Shown here piece after piece: positions 1-10,100 of a stretch of DNA of 29,397 nucleotides. The notes below the pieces were generated by a model. That model worked only from the letters and a program-made list of their open reading frames with translations, made no database searches and was not told the DNA's origin. The stretch is from an uncultured Clostridia bacterium (GTDB lineage Bacteria > Bacillota > Clostridia > Christensenellales > UBA1242), in assembly GCA_937914725.1 (NCBI GenBank), contig CALDMJ010000182.1, forward strand, positions 1 to 29,397. Reading direction: 5' to 3'. Numbering within the stretch: the first letter of the stretch is position 1; each line of letters begins with the position of its first letter. The translations under genes and the position numbers were made by a program.

Positions 1-56
1 GTCATTGCACTTGAGTGTGGGTAGGAGCATTTAAGCTGTCATTGCACTTGAGTGTG
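1..56. repeat. Two direct copies of a 19-base repeat
   Basis: The 19 bases at 1-19 recur exactly at 38-56, giving a 37-base period that may continue to the left of the window. The unit contains the word TGTCATT that also opens the REP-like element just downstream. It has no coding potential that I trust. It looks like part of a dispersed intergenic repeat family; its role is unknown. Confidence 0.7.
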
Positions 57-68
57 ATAAGAACACCT

Positions 69-131
69 CCCACTGTCATTTCGACCGAAGGCGGAGGCGT
101 CAGCCCTCGCCGAAGCGGAGAAATCTCCCGG
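69..131 (+). repeat. REP-like dispersed intergenic repeat, copy 1
   Basis: A GC-rich island in AT-rich surroundings. Its first 25 bases (69-93) match 24 of 25 bases of the reverse complement of 3039-3063. A second shared block (CCGAAGCGGAG) follows after a spacer of 16 bases here and 3 bases in the other copy. The interior can fold as an imperfect GGCGGAGGC/GCCCTCGCC hairpin. From memory, very similar words are common in intergenic regions of gut Clostridia. The reading frame across it on the minus strand (39-230) is judged spurious. Confidence 0.65.
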
Positions 132-165
132 AAGGGCAAAATCAAATAAAATCCTTAAAAAACAC

Positions 166-196
166 AAAAAGTTGCAAAATTTTGCAACTTTTTTCA
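166..196 (+). terminator. Palindromic hairpin with T tail, probable terminator
   Basis: AAAAAGTTGCAAAA at 166-179 is followed directly by its perfect reverse complement at 180-193, then more T. It could end transcription of a gene left of the window, and by symmetry might work in both directions. The stem is AT-rich with only a GTTGC/GCAAC core, so strength is uncertain. Confidence 0.55.
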
Positions 197-214
197 TAAA
201 TATATGAAAATCAT

Positions 215-243
215 TTGATAAAAATCTCAAATTGTGGTAAACT
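215..243 (+). promoter_or_regulatory. Sigma-A type promoter for the poly-G gene
   Basis: TTGATA at 215-220, a 17-base spacer, and TAAACT at 238-243. It sits about 30 bases upstream of a good ribosome binding site (AAGGAG, 265-270) and the ATG at 281. This placement supports 281, and not a downstream TTG, as the real translation start. Confidence 0.5.
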
Positions 244-280
244 ACACTTGAAAAATCAGTAAATAAGGAGATAAATCACT

Positions 281-1481
281 ATGATTTTTAGAACAAAAGT
301 GCTAGGGGGGGGGGGGGAATGAAGTTATAAAAAATGACAGTTTAACCACTCAAAACAATAAAGATAACTGTCAAAATCAACAACATACCAGCACATTTTT
401 GCAAAGCGACAAAAATTTCACTTTGATAAAAAGTAATAAAAATCACAAAAATATATGTTACAAAACTAAATCAAATTTGCTTTCTTGCGCTATGCTAGTA
501 TTAGTATGGCTTTTTGCTGTTAATATGCTCTTTTTGTTAATTCCTGCTTATCGCTTTTATGATAGCAATATTGGAGCGGTGGGAGGCGGAACTAATGTTT
601 ATATTTACGGCGCACTTAAATATAAAGATAATATTGTTTTGAGTCCTACTGATTCCAAATATAATCCATTTCATTATCAAAACTCAGGAAGTGATAATAA
701 TGGAGATTATTTATATTATTTTAATGAGGGTGTTGGCATACCATTTACTATTATGCTTAATGGTGTGACGGATACATACAAATGGAAAAACTTGGATGAT
801 GGTAAAGAGTATGATGCCGATTATGTGTGGTGTGAAAAATGGAGCGGGAGTTCGTGGATTCAGATTCATATTGAACTTGTATTGCTTGCGTCTACAACCT
901 ATGCAATCACATATAATTACACGGGCGATTTGACAAATAGTGATATGATTGATTCCGATTGGTCGGGTACGCCAGCAAAAAAATATACAACAGGAAGTGA
1001 AACATCACTAATTTTGCCAAGCCGAGCAAAATACAAGTTTGAGGGTTGGTACACAAAAGCGGACTGCAGTGGCACGGCATTAACAAGTTTGAGCGCAACA
1101 TTTGATACAACGGGGTATGATGAGACAATTCCTCTTTATGGTAAGTGGACAAAAACGCAAAGTGTAATAAACATTAATGTTGCAGTCACGGGAGCAAGTA
1201 GTTCATATGGTAACGAAATTATATTGTACCTCATAAGTGGCGGCAAAGTACAAAGCCAAATAGTCGCGACAAGTGGCAAGGAGATTGTGTTGACGCAATC
1301 GGTCGGCGAAAATTACGCAATACTTGTCAGCAAGCCCTATATGTGGTCAATGACCGTAACAGGAGATTGCACGCAAGACACGGCAAATAAAAATAAGTTT
1401 AGTTACGCCGTTACAAAAACCGACGCAAGCATAACACTCACGTTTAGCGGTGGCGCGTCGTCAAGTATGATTGCGGTCTAA
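281..1481 (+). CDS. Phase-variable exported protein with InlB-type repeat, out of frame in this copy
   Basis: The ATG at 281 has AAGGAG 10 bases upstream. After eight codons it enters 13 consecutive G (305-317) and hits TGA at 320-322. The frame beginning just after the G run (AAT GAA GTT...) is open without a stop to 1481, so 12 or 15 G would give one protein, 399 residues with 12 G. The joined product would have a polar ~65-residue N-terminal segment, one strong hydrophobic segment (bases about 480-550; core LLSCAMLVLVWLFAVNMLFL), then an extracellular region. That region holds one Listeria-Bacteroides repeat (KFEGWYTKADCSG ... LYGKW, bases about 900-1150) and a C-terminal ~105-residue beta-rich domain shared with the fragment at 17208-17705. 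The nearest downstream start, TTG at 399, has no ribosome binding site. No LPXTG anchor is seen. Function is unknown; an adhesin or other surface protein is an inference. An assembly error in the G count is possible. Confidence 0.75.
305..317 (+). repeat. G13 homopolymer tract (slippage site)
   Basis: Thirteen consecutive G immediately after codon 8 of the gene starting at 281, in otherwise AT-rich DNA. No other homopolymer of comparable G or C length was noticed. Slipped-strand mispairing at such tracts is the classic basis of phase variation in Campylobacter and Neisseria. Here 12 or 15 G would be ON; 13 and 14 G are OFF (TGA at 320 with 13 G; TAA after Met-Lys-Leu with 14 G). Confidence 0.85.
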
Positions 1482-1491
1482 GATACGCGGC

Positions 1492-1530
1492 AAAAATCAA
1501 TTTAGTGGGTTCACTAAGTTGATTTTTTTT
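1492..1530 (+). terminator. Rho-independent terminator of the poly-G gene
   Basis: AATCAATTTAGTG pairs with CACTAAGTTGATT (one U-G wobble) around a short GGTT loop, followed by a run of T. It begins about 11 bases after the stop codon at 1479-1481. Confidence 0.85.
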
Positions 1531-1547
1531 GATAAAAATGATATTAT
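1519..1547 (+). promoter_or_regulatory. Putative promoter for the DUF362 gene
   Basis: TTGATT (1519-1524), a 17-base spacer and TATTAT (1542-1547). The -35 box lies inside the descending arm of the preceding terminator, a compact arrangement. The start codon of the next gene is about 55 bases downstream. Confidence 0.45.
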
Positions 1548-1600
1548 AGCATTAACTTGTTATTGAATATAGACAGAACATTGATAAAAGGTAGGAGAAT

Positions 1601-2794
1601 ATGGGAAAGATAGTTTCGCTTGTGGCGTGTGACGAGTATGAAGAAGAAAAGGTGTTTGCGGCAGTCAAAGACGCGGTAGACAAAATTGGCGGCATTGAAA
1701 AGTTTGTTAGAGCGGGGCAGCGCGTGGCAATCAAGGCGAATTTGCTTATGAAAGCAGCGCCCGAAAAATGTGCGACAACGCACCCGACGGTTGTATCCGC
1801 AATCGGCAGGCTTTGCAAAGGCGTGGGCGCGACTGTCGTTATTGTCGACAGCGCTGGTGGTCCATTTACCTCAGGCTATATGAACAGCATTTACAAGGCA
1901 AGCGGACTTGCGGAAATTGCGGAAAAATACGGCTTTGAACTCAACGAAAATTTTGATTTTGTTTCGGTGGACAATCCTAGCGGCGTAGTCGGCAAAAAAT
2001 TTGATGTTTTGCAAGCCCTATATGATGCTGACGTCATTATAAATGCGTCCAAGTTGAAAACGCACGCCTTTGCGGGCTTTACTAACGCAGTCAAAAATAT
2101 GTTTGGGGCAATACCGGGTCTGACAAAAGTTGAAATGCACGGAAAGTATAGAGATATCGACACTTTTTGCGACTTTTTGTATGACATCCACACATACTTT
2201 GGCAGCAAACTTTGTCTCAACATCAGTGACGCAGTTTGGGGAATGGAAGGCGAGGGTCCAAGCAACGGAACGCCGCGCAAAATCGGCGCAATTATGGCAT
2301 CAAGCAATGCACTTGCACTTGACGTCGTCAGCGTTAAATTAATCAACGCAAACCTAGACAAAATGCCAACAATTACGAAAGGGCTTGCACGCGGTTTTAT
2401 TGATGACTACAATGTGGAAATCGTGGGCGAAAATGTTGAAAACCTTGTCGTAAAAGACTTTCAAAACATTACGCCAAATGTACAAAAGCCGTATGCTAAT
2501 TTTGTTCCGCAATGTATGCAAAAATTCGTGCACAACATTATGACGCAGCGCCCAAACATCAATCACAAATTGTGCCGTGGGTGCGGTAAATGCTTTGCTC
2601 ATTGTCCCGTCAAAGCCATTTCAATGGTCGAGGGTAAGGACGGCAAAAAAGTCGCAAAAATCGACTACGATAAATGCATTCGATGCTTTTGTTGTCAGGA
2701 ACTTTGCCCATTCGGCGTCATCAAAATAAAGTCAGGGATGATTTACAAGATAGTGCATAAAGGTGCTAAAAAACGCAGGAAACCGCAAAAATAA
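1601..2794 (+). CDS. DUF362 family protein with C-terminal 2x[4Fe-4S] ferredoxin domain
   Basis: A 397-residue cytoplasmic protein with no signal peptide. Residues 1-300 match the DUF362 pattern (KANLLMKAAPEK near 45-56, ASKLKTHAFAGFT near 149-161, GMEGEGPSNG near 214-223). Residues 325-369 carry two ferredoxin motifs: C325/C328/C331/C335-Pro and C359/C362/C365/C369-Pro, with an extra Cys364. DUF362 proteins with this tail are widespread in anaerobes and are thought to be Fe-S redox proteins; the substrate is not established. The start has GGTAGGAG just upstream. The gene is monocistronic, between a terminator and an AT-rich palindrome. The C-terminus is strongly basic (KGAKKRRKPQK). The family call is firm; the function is not. 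Confidence 0.9.
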   Translation: MGKIVSLVACDEYEEEKVFAAVKDAVDKIGGIEKFVRAGQRVAIKANLLMKAAPEKCATTHPTVVSAIGRLCKGVGATVVIVDSAGGPFTSGYMNSIYKASGLAEIAEKYGFELNENFDFVSVDNPSGVVGKKFDVLQALYDADVIINASKLKTHAFAGFTNAVKNMFGAIPGLTKVEMHGKYRDIDTFCDFLYDIHTYFGSKLCLNISDAVWGMEGEGPSNGTPRKIGAIMASSNALALDVVSVKLINANLDKMPTITKGLARGFIDDYNVEIVGENVENLVVKDFQNITPNVQKPYANFVPQCMQKFVHNIMTQRPNINHKLCRGCGKCFAHCPVKAISMVEGKDGKKVAKIDYDKCIRCFCCQELCPFGVIKIKSGMIYKIVHKGAKKRRKPQK

Positions 2795-2837
2795 GTATGT
2801 CTATATGCACAAAATTGCGTAAATATTACAAAAGTTA

Positions 2838-2866
2838 TTGACTTTATTTGTAGAAAATTATATAAT
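2838..2866 (+). promoter_or_regulatory. Consensus sigma-A promoter
   Basis: TTGACT (2838-2843), exactly 17 bases, then TATAAT (2861-2866). It is the only strong promoter seen upstream of the 299-residue gene and giant gene. It would give a leader of roughly 345 bases containing the palindrome, the REP-like element and a hairpin. Confidence 0.65.
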
Positions 2867-2877
2867 TATTCGATAGT

Positions 2878-2901
2878 ATATATAATATTAATATTATATA
2901 T
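2878..2901. other. 24-base perfect AT palindrome followed by T run
   Basis: All 12 base pairs match around the centre 2889/2890, followed by GCTTTTTTA. It could be the terminator of the DUF362 gene or an operator, since it starts about 12 bases after the -10 box of the promoter at 2838-2866. The sequence alone does not decide between these. Confidence 0.5.
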
Positions 2902-3021
2902 GCTTTTTTATAGCAGTCAGCGGGTTGCCCTTCCAGCAAGGCTCGCCTTGACTGCAGGCTTGGTTGCCGTCTCACGACAATATACATACACCAACCCAAA
3001 CCTGTACCTGTGCCGTCTGGC

Positions 3022-3063
3022 ACTCTCCGCTTCGGCTACGCCTTCGGTTGAAATGACAGTGGG
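3022..3063 (-). repeat. REP-like dispersed intergenic repeat, copy 2 (inverted)
   Basis: The minus strand reads CCCACTGTCATTTCAACCGA then AGGCG, TAG, CCGAAGCGGAGAG. It matches the element at 69-131 with one mismatch in the 25-base arm (3039-3063) and lacks the longer insert of copy 1. The two copies are in opposite orientation and bracket the phase-variable gene and the DUF362 gene. Confidence 0.65.
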
Positions 3064-3220
3064 GGTATCATACTACATTTTCAACCCACAAATGACATTG
3101 ATTGTGTGGCTATGACTAAATGACGTATATATTCTTGTAGTCAGCAGGACAATAAAATAAATCAGTCCGCGAAAAAATGAGCGTCGCGGCAAAAATAAAT
3201 TATAAGGGGAAACCCAACAT

Positions 3221-4120
3221 ATGAGTAGAAACAAAACAAAGGAAAGGAAACCTTTTCAGTTTACAAAAAAAAGCATAATTGCACTAATATTTGTGTCAAT
3301 AGCAGGTATCTTGAGCGGCATATTTGTCGGCGGCTTCTTCATTGGAGCGCCGCAAGTCGACTATTCGCAGTACAATGAGGCGGAGTTACGTGACGACGCA
3401 AAAACGCTCTCTCAACGCGCGCAAGGCAAAGCGCCGTCCGCATTTAAGGCGTATGAGGCCTTTGAAATTGCGGAAGAGCGGATGTTTACGCACGGTAGCA
3501 TTTATGTTACGGGAACTGGCGAAGTAAAAACAATCGCAAACCAAAAGGTTTTGAGTGTAAAGGCGTATGAGGACGGCAAATACTACAAAGAGAGTATCAG
3601 TAAGGGGCTCAAGAGTGTTGGCGAACGTGACTATTACACCGAGGGCGGCAGCACACTACACTACTATTCAGCATCGGGCATAACAGACCAACTGACCGCG
3701 AATTGGAAAGACAAGGGCGACCGAGAACTTAGTGACTTCCACGAAGTAAACGGTGTGCCGATAACTTCATTTATACCGTACATTGTCTCAAGCAAAACGG
3801 TTTTAAACAAAACGGCAGTGCCAAAGGCGATTACGCTTGAGGACGGTAGCAAGGCATATGAAGTGGTCATTGAACTTGACGCGATTTTGAGTGTGTTAAA
3901 TTACGTCAAACAGATGAAAAATATTTCGCAGTTGCCAAACTATCCTACATTTGACTCAATCACACTCACTTGCGTGATTGACGAGCAATTTAGATTTATT
4001 TCAATTGATACATACGAAAAATACACCGTCAACTATATGGGCGTCAACGCTGGTTGTACGGGTATACTTAGAGAAGATTTCATCTATGGTGGGAAAGATA
4101 TCATTCCAGTCACAAAGTGA
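3221..4120 (+). CDS. Membrane-anchored extracytoplasmic protein of unknown function
   Basis: A 299-residue protein. A basic N-terminus (RNKTKERKPFQFTKK) is followed by one hydrophobic segment at about 19-42 (IIALIFVSIAGILSGIFVGGFF), so it is probably a signal anchor with the rest outside. There is no lipobox cysteine. The outer part starts with a helix (AYEAFEIAEERMF) leading into a strand, then alternating beta strands, a pattern like one repeat unit of the giant protein encoded next. Such a helix-then-beta-sheet layout recalls LolA/LppX-like lipoproteins; this is pattern reading, not a database match. The ribosome binding site is AAGGGG. It ends 19 bases before the giant gene, so the two are probably co-transcribed and may act together. 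Confidence 0.8.
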   Translation: MSRNKTKERKPFQFTKKSIIALIFVSIAGILSGIFVGGFFIGAPQVDYSQYNEAELRDDAKTLSQRAQGKAPSAFKAYEAFEIAEERMFTHGSIYVTGTGEVKTIANQKVLSVKAYEDGKYYKESISKGLKSVGERDYYTEGGSTLHYYSASGITDQLTANWKDKGDRELSDFHEVNGVPITSFIPYIVSSKTVLNKTAVPKAITLEDGSKAYEVVIELDAILSVLNYVKQMKNISQLPNYPTFDSITLTCVIDEQFRFISIDTYEKYTVNYMGVNAGCTGILREDFIYGGKDIIPVTK

Positions 4121-4139
4121 TTGAGAACAGGGGAAAATA

Positions 4140-7100
4140 ATGAGAAAATTTTTAGTTTATTTTTTGACATACATAGTTATGTTGATGTCGGGCGTGGGCG
4201 GAGTTTTTCTGTTCACAAACCAAACAGCGCCATCGCGCGCGGTGCAGCCAGCGGAGCAGTCGGCGTTTGATAAAGTCGTTGGCAATCTAATGGAAGCCAA
4301 GGCGCTCACGGCGGGTGGCGAGTTTGTCTTAAAGGAGAACGACGAATTGCTTGCAAATGTTACGCTAAATGTCCAAATGGATTTGGTGAGCGGGTTTTCC
4401 GCTTTCAACCTTGCGGGCAACGTGAACATTGAAAGAGACGGCGGCAGCCTCGCAATTAATTTTGCATATGTCGATGGGAAAATCTACGTCGACCTTTTGG
4501 GCGCAAGATATCAAGCAACAACGGACGACATTGGCGGGCTTGCCAAAGTCGTCGGTGCGGCACTTTCGGGCGTTTTGCCTGAAGTCGACATTTCGAGTAT
4601 GCTTGACATAAATGCGCTGATGGGCTTGATGCAAAACATCACCGAAGAAAAGGGCGAAACGGAAATTTTGTTGAAAATGAACACCCCTGTCGGTGACATT
4701 GTCATCAAAACAGATACCGAATACAACATAAAGAGCGTAGATATTCCTAAAATCGCGTTTGGAAATTTCACGGTAGAGCCAAAGGTGGCGCTTGAAACAA
4801 AAGACGCTATGATTGGGCTCACAAAGCCTAGTGACGACAGCACATACACTGAAGCGTCAAAACAATTTGCAGTTTTGACAGCGCTTTTGAACACAGTTCA
4901 AATACCATTTACCGCAACAGTCGACGTTTTGGGGCTAGAAAGTAGACTTACATTTGACAAAGTCAATTTGCAACTTGAAACGACAATTGCTGAAAACGAT
5001 TTTAAAGTTGCATATTATGGGAATACCGTTTATGCAAATGTCGGTGCGCTTGGAATTAAGTGTGACGGCAGCGACGTTGCAGCGCTCAAAGATTTTATTA
5101 GCGGAAAGTTTGACTTAGAACAAATTGAAAAACAAGAAATCATCGGTGCGCTCATTCAAAAATTGAAAACAATTGACTTTTCAAAACTCACACTTAAATT
5201 CTTGAACCAAATTGTAGTCGATGAAAACGGCGGTTTGTCGTTTGAATATGGCGACATCAAATTGAATGTCCAAACTGAAAATTCAAAAATTGCTAGCGCA
5301 AGGGTTTCGTATAAAGGCTATGCAGTTGAGTGCGCATTCAACTACTCAAATGTTATTGCGGTAGCAGAGCCAACAGGCAAGTATTTGACGCTATCAAATG
5401 TTATCGACCTCACAAACGCAGCGGTTGCTACATTCAAGGCAAATGATGTAAACGCAGTTGCAACTTTCAAAGTTGGAGAATATTCAGCAAATGCAAATGT
5501 AAATTACGCTTATAATGGCGGAAACATTTACTTGAATTTGAATACGAAAGTCGGCGAAAACGCATTTGACTTTACATTCGCAAATGACGTCGCATATGTT
5601 TCCTACCAAGGTATCAAAATCAAAGTTAGCGAACAAACGCTCAAAGATTTGATGAATGAATTTGACATTGACCTCAAACTTGATAGCATTAACAGCATCA
5701 AAGATAAGATAAACAACATCAATGTCGATAAAATCAACTTAGATAGCATCAAACAAATGTTTAACATCAATTTGACCGAAGAACAAAAACAAACAATATA
5801 TGTCATTCTAAAAACTGCGTTGGATGTTATTTCAAACACATCAGTTGAAATGAACAACAATATTTTGGCAGTAATCAACGGCGAGTTTGGCGCAAACCTT
5901 GAACTCAGCGACGGGAAAATTGCAAAATTGTCCGCAAACTATAAAGATTACTCAATTGAAACAACATTTGAATATAAAGAGTTTGCACAAACAACAGTTA
6001 CATCCGACGACTATATCGACGCAATGCAACTTGTTCGCGTCGCAAAGAATTTTGCAAATTATGCAAAGGACGGAATTTTTGCTACATTTGCAGCCACCTA
6101 TGAGGGCGTCAGCGTAAACGGGCAAGTCAATGTAATTGGCAAAGATATAGCAGTTGCAGCAGTCGCAACATACGGCGAATATAAAGTAAATCTTGTGTTT
6201 GCCGATAATGTTGTATATGCTTCAGCGCTTGGCGCAAATGTTAAGTTCGCACTCAGCGATATTGACAAGGTTAAAGAACTCTTGAACACGCTAAATATCA
6301 CAATGCCGCAAATGCCAAACGTGGCGGTTGATGCAAACAAAATTTTGAGTGTCATTAATAAATTGTATCTAGCATACACAGGTGACAAAATCAGTGCAAC
6401 ATATGATGATTTTGAAGTTTCGCTTGACATTGCAAATGACAACCTCAGTGGCGCAAAACTTTCAAAGAGTGGCGCGGAATTGTTTGCAATCGACTTTGTC
6501 GCAAACAAAAACGACATAAGCGTCGCTAATGCGGATGAATACCTTGACATTACGCAATTGTTCCCACTTGTAGAACCTGCGTTGAATACAATCAAGGCAA
6601 ACAACTTTAGCGGAAGCGCTGTATTGAAAGCAAGTGTCAATAATCAAGAAATTGAAGCAAATATTGACTACAAAATTTCAATTACGGACGGAAATATTAA
6701 AGCAAATATCATCCTTACAATGTACGGCATAACAATTAATGTTACATACATTGATAACATAATCTATGCCACAGCAGGGGAACTTGCAATCAGTGCAAAC
6801 ATTAATGAACTTGACAAAGTTGTTGCATTTATTGAAAACAACTTTGGAAAAATCGACGCGCAAATGCCAAATGTTAGCGCTGAAAACATCGTGGACATTT
6901 TGAAAACAGTTGCAAGTGCGCTAAACGTCAGTGACTTGAGTTTTGTCAACACAATTGAAGTCGCAAATAACAGTGTAAGCATCCAAATCGGAAAAATCGG
7001 TTTGACACTCAATTTTGCTAAAACGATTATGGGTGGCGAAATTGAAATCAACGATTTGAACGTCGAAAAAATCACTATCGACAGTTTGAATCTCGAACTT

Positions 7101-10100
7101 TCAGTTCGCACTGACGCAATCGTCGTCGCAAAACCAGCGCGCGACTTTGTCGACATCAACGACATTTTGAGTGTCGTCGATAGCGCAATTGCGACAGTAA
7201 AAAGCAACGCAATCAGCGGACAAATCGACTTGCAAATTATGGATGGTGTCGTTTCAATCGACGGAATTAGTCCTGAAGAATTGCACTTTATCGTAAATTA
7301 CAACTATAGTTACAATAGTGGAAACATCAAGTTTGATGCAAGCACTGAACTTTTGGGCAATACACTCACAGTTGTGCTTATTGATAAGGTAATCTATGTT
7401 TCATATCAAGACATCAATCTTTGCGCAGCAATCGAAAATTTTGGAAACCTCCAAATGAATGCGGAAGTTTCGCAACAACAAATAATTGACTACATAAAAC
7501 TTGCAATTACAAATATTTCACTCGGTTATAGCAACAATACTTTGACAGTGTTTGCTAGCAACCTTGGCAGCATTGATAGCGCAGTATTGGATATCACAAC
7601 TCAAAACGGAATGCTATCAAACGTTTCACTTGTTTGCGACTACGCAAGAGTAAATGTCACATTCAATGCAGTCGAAAATTACACCGATGTTACATTAAAA
7701 GAAAACTACGTAAATGCTGAAAATCTTGTCGAACTTGTCAAAAACATCATCGACATTGTATCGCAAAAGCAAATTTATGCTGAAATTAATTTGAGCGTCG
7801 GCGAATACTCAATTAGTGGGCTTGTAAACTACAGTGAACTAGGTTTGCAAGCGCAAATTTCGACGCAAATTTTTGGCAAAAACCTTGACGTAAAATTGCT
7901 TGAAAATACAGTATATGCAACCTTTGACGGCTTGAAAATCAAGTTTAGTCTAAATGATATTGACAAAGTCGTTGCGCTTGTAAATAAAGCACTTGGCGAC
8001 AGCCAAACAAGCGCGTCGCAAGTTAATGTTGTAATTGATAAAGCACTTGTTGAAAAGTACTTGAAGAAAGTGCGCTTAGGGTACGACGGCGAAAGAATAA
8101 CTGCCAAAGTTGCAAACTTTGACTTGAAAGATTTTGGGCTTGATTTTGCTAGTCTCGACCTTTCAAAATTTGGCATTGACCTAAATCGCCTCGCAAGCGG
8201 CGAAATCAACGTCGTCGCCGACTGCCAAAACAATACACTAAACGGCGCAAGCGTTTCAATCAACGATTATGCAAATGTTGCTGTGAAATTTGATAGAACA
8301 CCTTGCGACATCGACCAAAATACAAACGGATACTTTGATATAATCGCATTCTTGCCATTCATCGAGCCGTTTATCGACGGATATTTGTCAGGAATGTTTG
8401 GCACAATGACAGTTTCCGCACCGCAAATTGAAAAGTTTGTAGGCGAACTCACAATTGACTATATCATCAATAGTAATGGCGTTCAATTAAATACAACGAT
8501 ATTCAATCAAAAAGTTTCCGCAGCATTGGTAGACAATATCGTATATCTTGAAATTAGCGGATTAAAATACAAGTTTGGAATCAATGAAATCAGTGACATT
8601 ATCGACCTAGTTTGCCGTGAATTTGACATCACAATAGAAAACAATTCACAAGAAAAAATTAGCCTTGACAATATTCATTTGGGTGACATTAGTTTTGAAC
8701 TTTTGAACGACAAAAACTTGCAAATCACCTACAAAGATTTGATTTTGCAACTGAGCCTTGAAAACGGATTTGTTGCAAGCATCGAATATGACGACATAGC
8801 CGTTTCGCTCACGCAAAGCGTTGGCAACAAAGCAATCGTGCTTGCAAGTGCGGATGAATATTTGCCACTTTCAAGCGTGATTGAAAAGGCAAGTTCAATA
8901 TACTCAATCGTAAATAACGGCAAAATCGCATTCACATTTGATTTGACTTACGACGCAATGAACTTTGCGGGCGGCGCAAGCGTTGACTTCAAAACGTTTA
9001 TGCAAACGCAAAACATTGCCGACCTAAAAGTCAGCGCAAAACTTGTAGCGTTTGAAAAAACAATTACCATCGACCTACAAAACGGCGTCATTTATGCAAG
9101 CCTTGACGGAATGAAAATTCAAGTCGCGCTCAGTGAAATTGATACACTCATAGAGTGGGCTGAAAAAGAATTTGGCGTCACAATTGACACAAATACAAAT
9201 ATTGATTTTGACATTAATACATTCATTAAATTAATTACCCAAAATGGATTAAATGAAATTAATATTGATACAAATTTGGTAAATGTAGTACTTGCATTTA
9301 TCGACAATGACATTCAATTAATTAGCGTTGTATATGACAAAATTAGCGCAAAAATCGAAATTGCAAATAATTTTGAAATTTGCGACATAACTGCTGAAAA
9401 TTACAGTAAAGTTACCGATATTTTACCAGTATGCAGCAGAATTTTGCAAGTATACCGCACAAAAGCAATCGCGCTTGACGCACAAGTCAGCGCAAAATTG
9501 CTTGGCTACGACCAACAAATCGACGCAAGTTTGAGCATTGACTATAGCGACAAAATCAAAGTCGATTTGGTAGCGGAATTTAAAGGACTCTCCGTCACAA
9601 TTCACGTGCGCGGCAGCACAATCTATGTCGACTTTGCAAACTTGAAAGTTCAGTTTGTCGAAAAAGATTTGTTGCAAATTGTAGACTTTGCTAACCGCAA
9701 TTTTGGGGCAAACTTGGTAGTGCCAATGGAAAGTAATGTCGAAGGCAATATGGTTGTCGACTTCATTAATAAAAACTTTAACTTAGGGTTTGAACTTCCA
9801 TACTTTGGGAACATCAAAACAAGCACGAGTGATATGAGTCTTGACAAAATCATCGACACAATCAAAAAACTTGACCTTTCAAAATTTGGCACATTCGCGC
9901 TAAACGAAAATGTGTTTGATATGAACATCGCGTCAGGTTCAATCAACCTCGACATTTCAAAAATCTTGGATGTTGTCGCTGACTTTGAATCAATTAAAGC
10001 AAATGTTTCAATAATTGCGACAAGTGACGCAGTCAAACTCGCTAAAATAAACGGGCAAGACTACGCAACAGTCGAAGAATTGTTGAACACAATCCAATGT

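Larger units (their letters stand above)
2795..3220. other. 426-base intergenic region
   Basis: It holds, in order: a consensus promoter (2838-2866), a 24-base perfect AT palindrome (2878-2901), a GC-rich segment with a GCAGTCA/TGACTGC stem (2913-2919 with 2949-2955), a REP-like element (about 3022-3063), and a CCGCGA/TCGCGG hairpin (3167-3189) shortly before the next ribosome binding site. A 71-codon open frame at 2900-3115 is made only of these repeats and is not accepted as a gene. Confidence 0.7.

Noticed and set aside
39..230. 63-codon frame on the minus strand
   Set aside because: It runs through the REP-like repeat and the palindromic terminator, has no ribosome binding site and no protein-like features.
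399..1481. Start of the surface gene at TTG 399
   Set aside because: No ribosome binding site precedes it, and the frame is open upstream to the G tract where a well-formed ATG start with AAGGAG exists. The start at 281 explains more.
1891..2361. 156-codon frame antisense to the DUF362 gene
   Set aside because: It is the complement of a well-supported gene; its composition follows that gene and it lacks a ribosome binding site.
2900..3115. 71-codon frame on the plus strand
   Set aside because: It is made of the REP-like element and GC-rich hairpin sequence, with no ribosome binding site.
5586..9092. Possible CRISPR-like or DNA-level repeat array in the giant gene
   Set aside because: The repeats are seen in the protein only; DNA units are long, divergent and coding, with no constant repeat or unique spacers.
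9650..10036. Long antisense frames inside the giant gene, this one being typical
   Set aside because: They are Ser/Phe/Leu-rich complements of the repeat array, as expected from its codon use. None has a convincing start.
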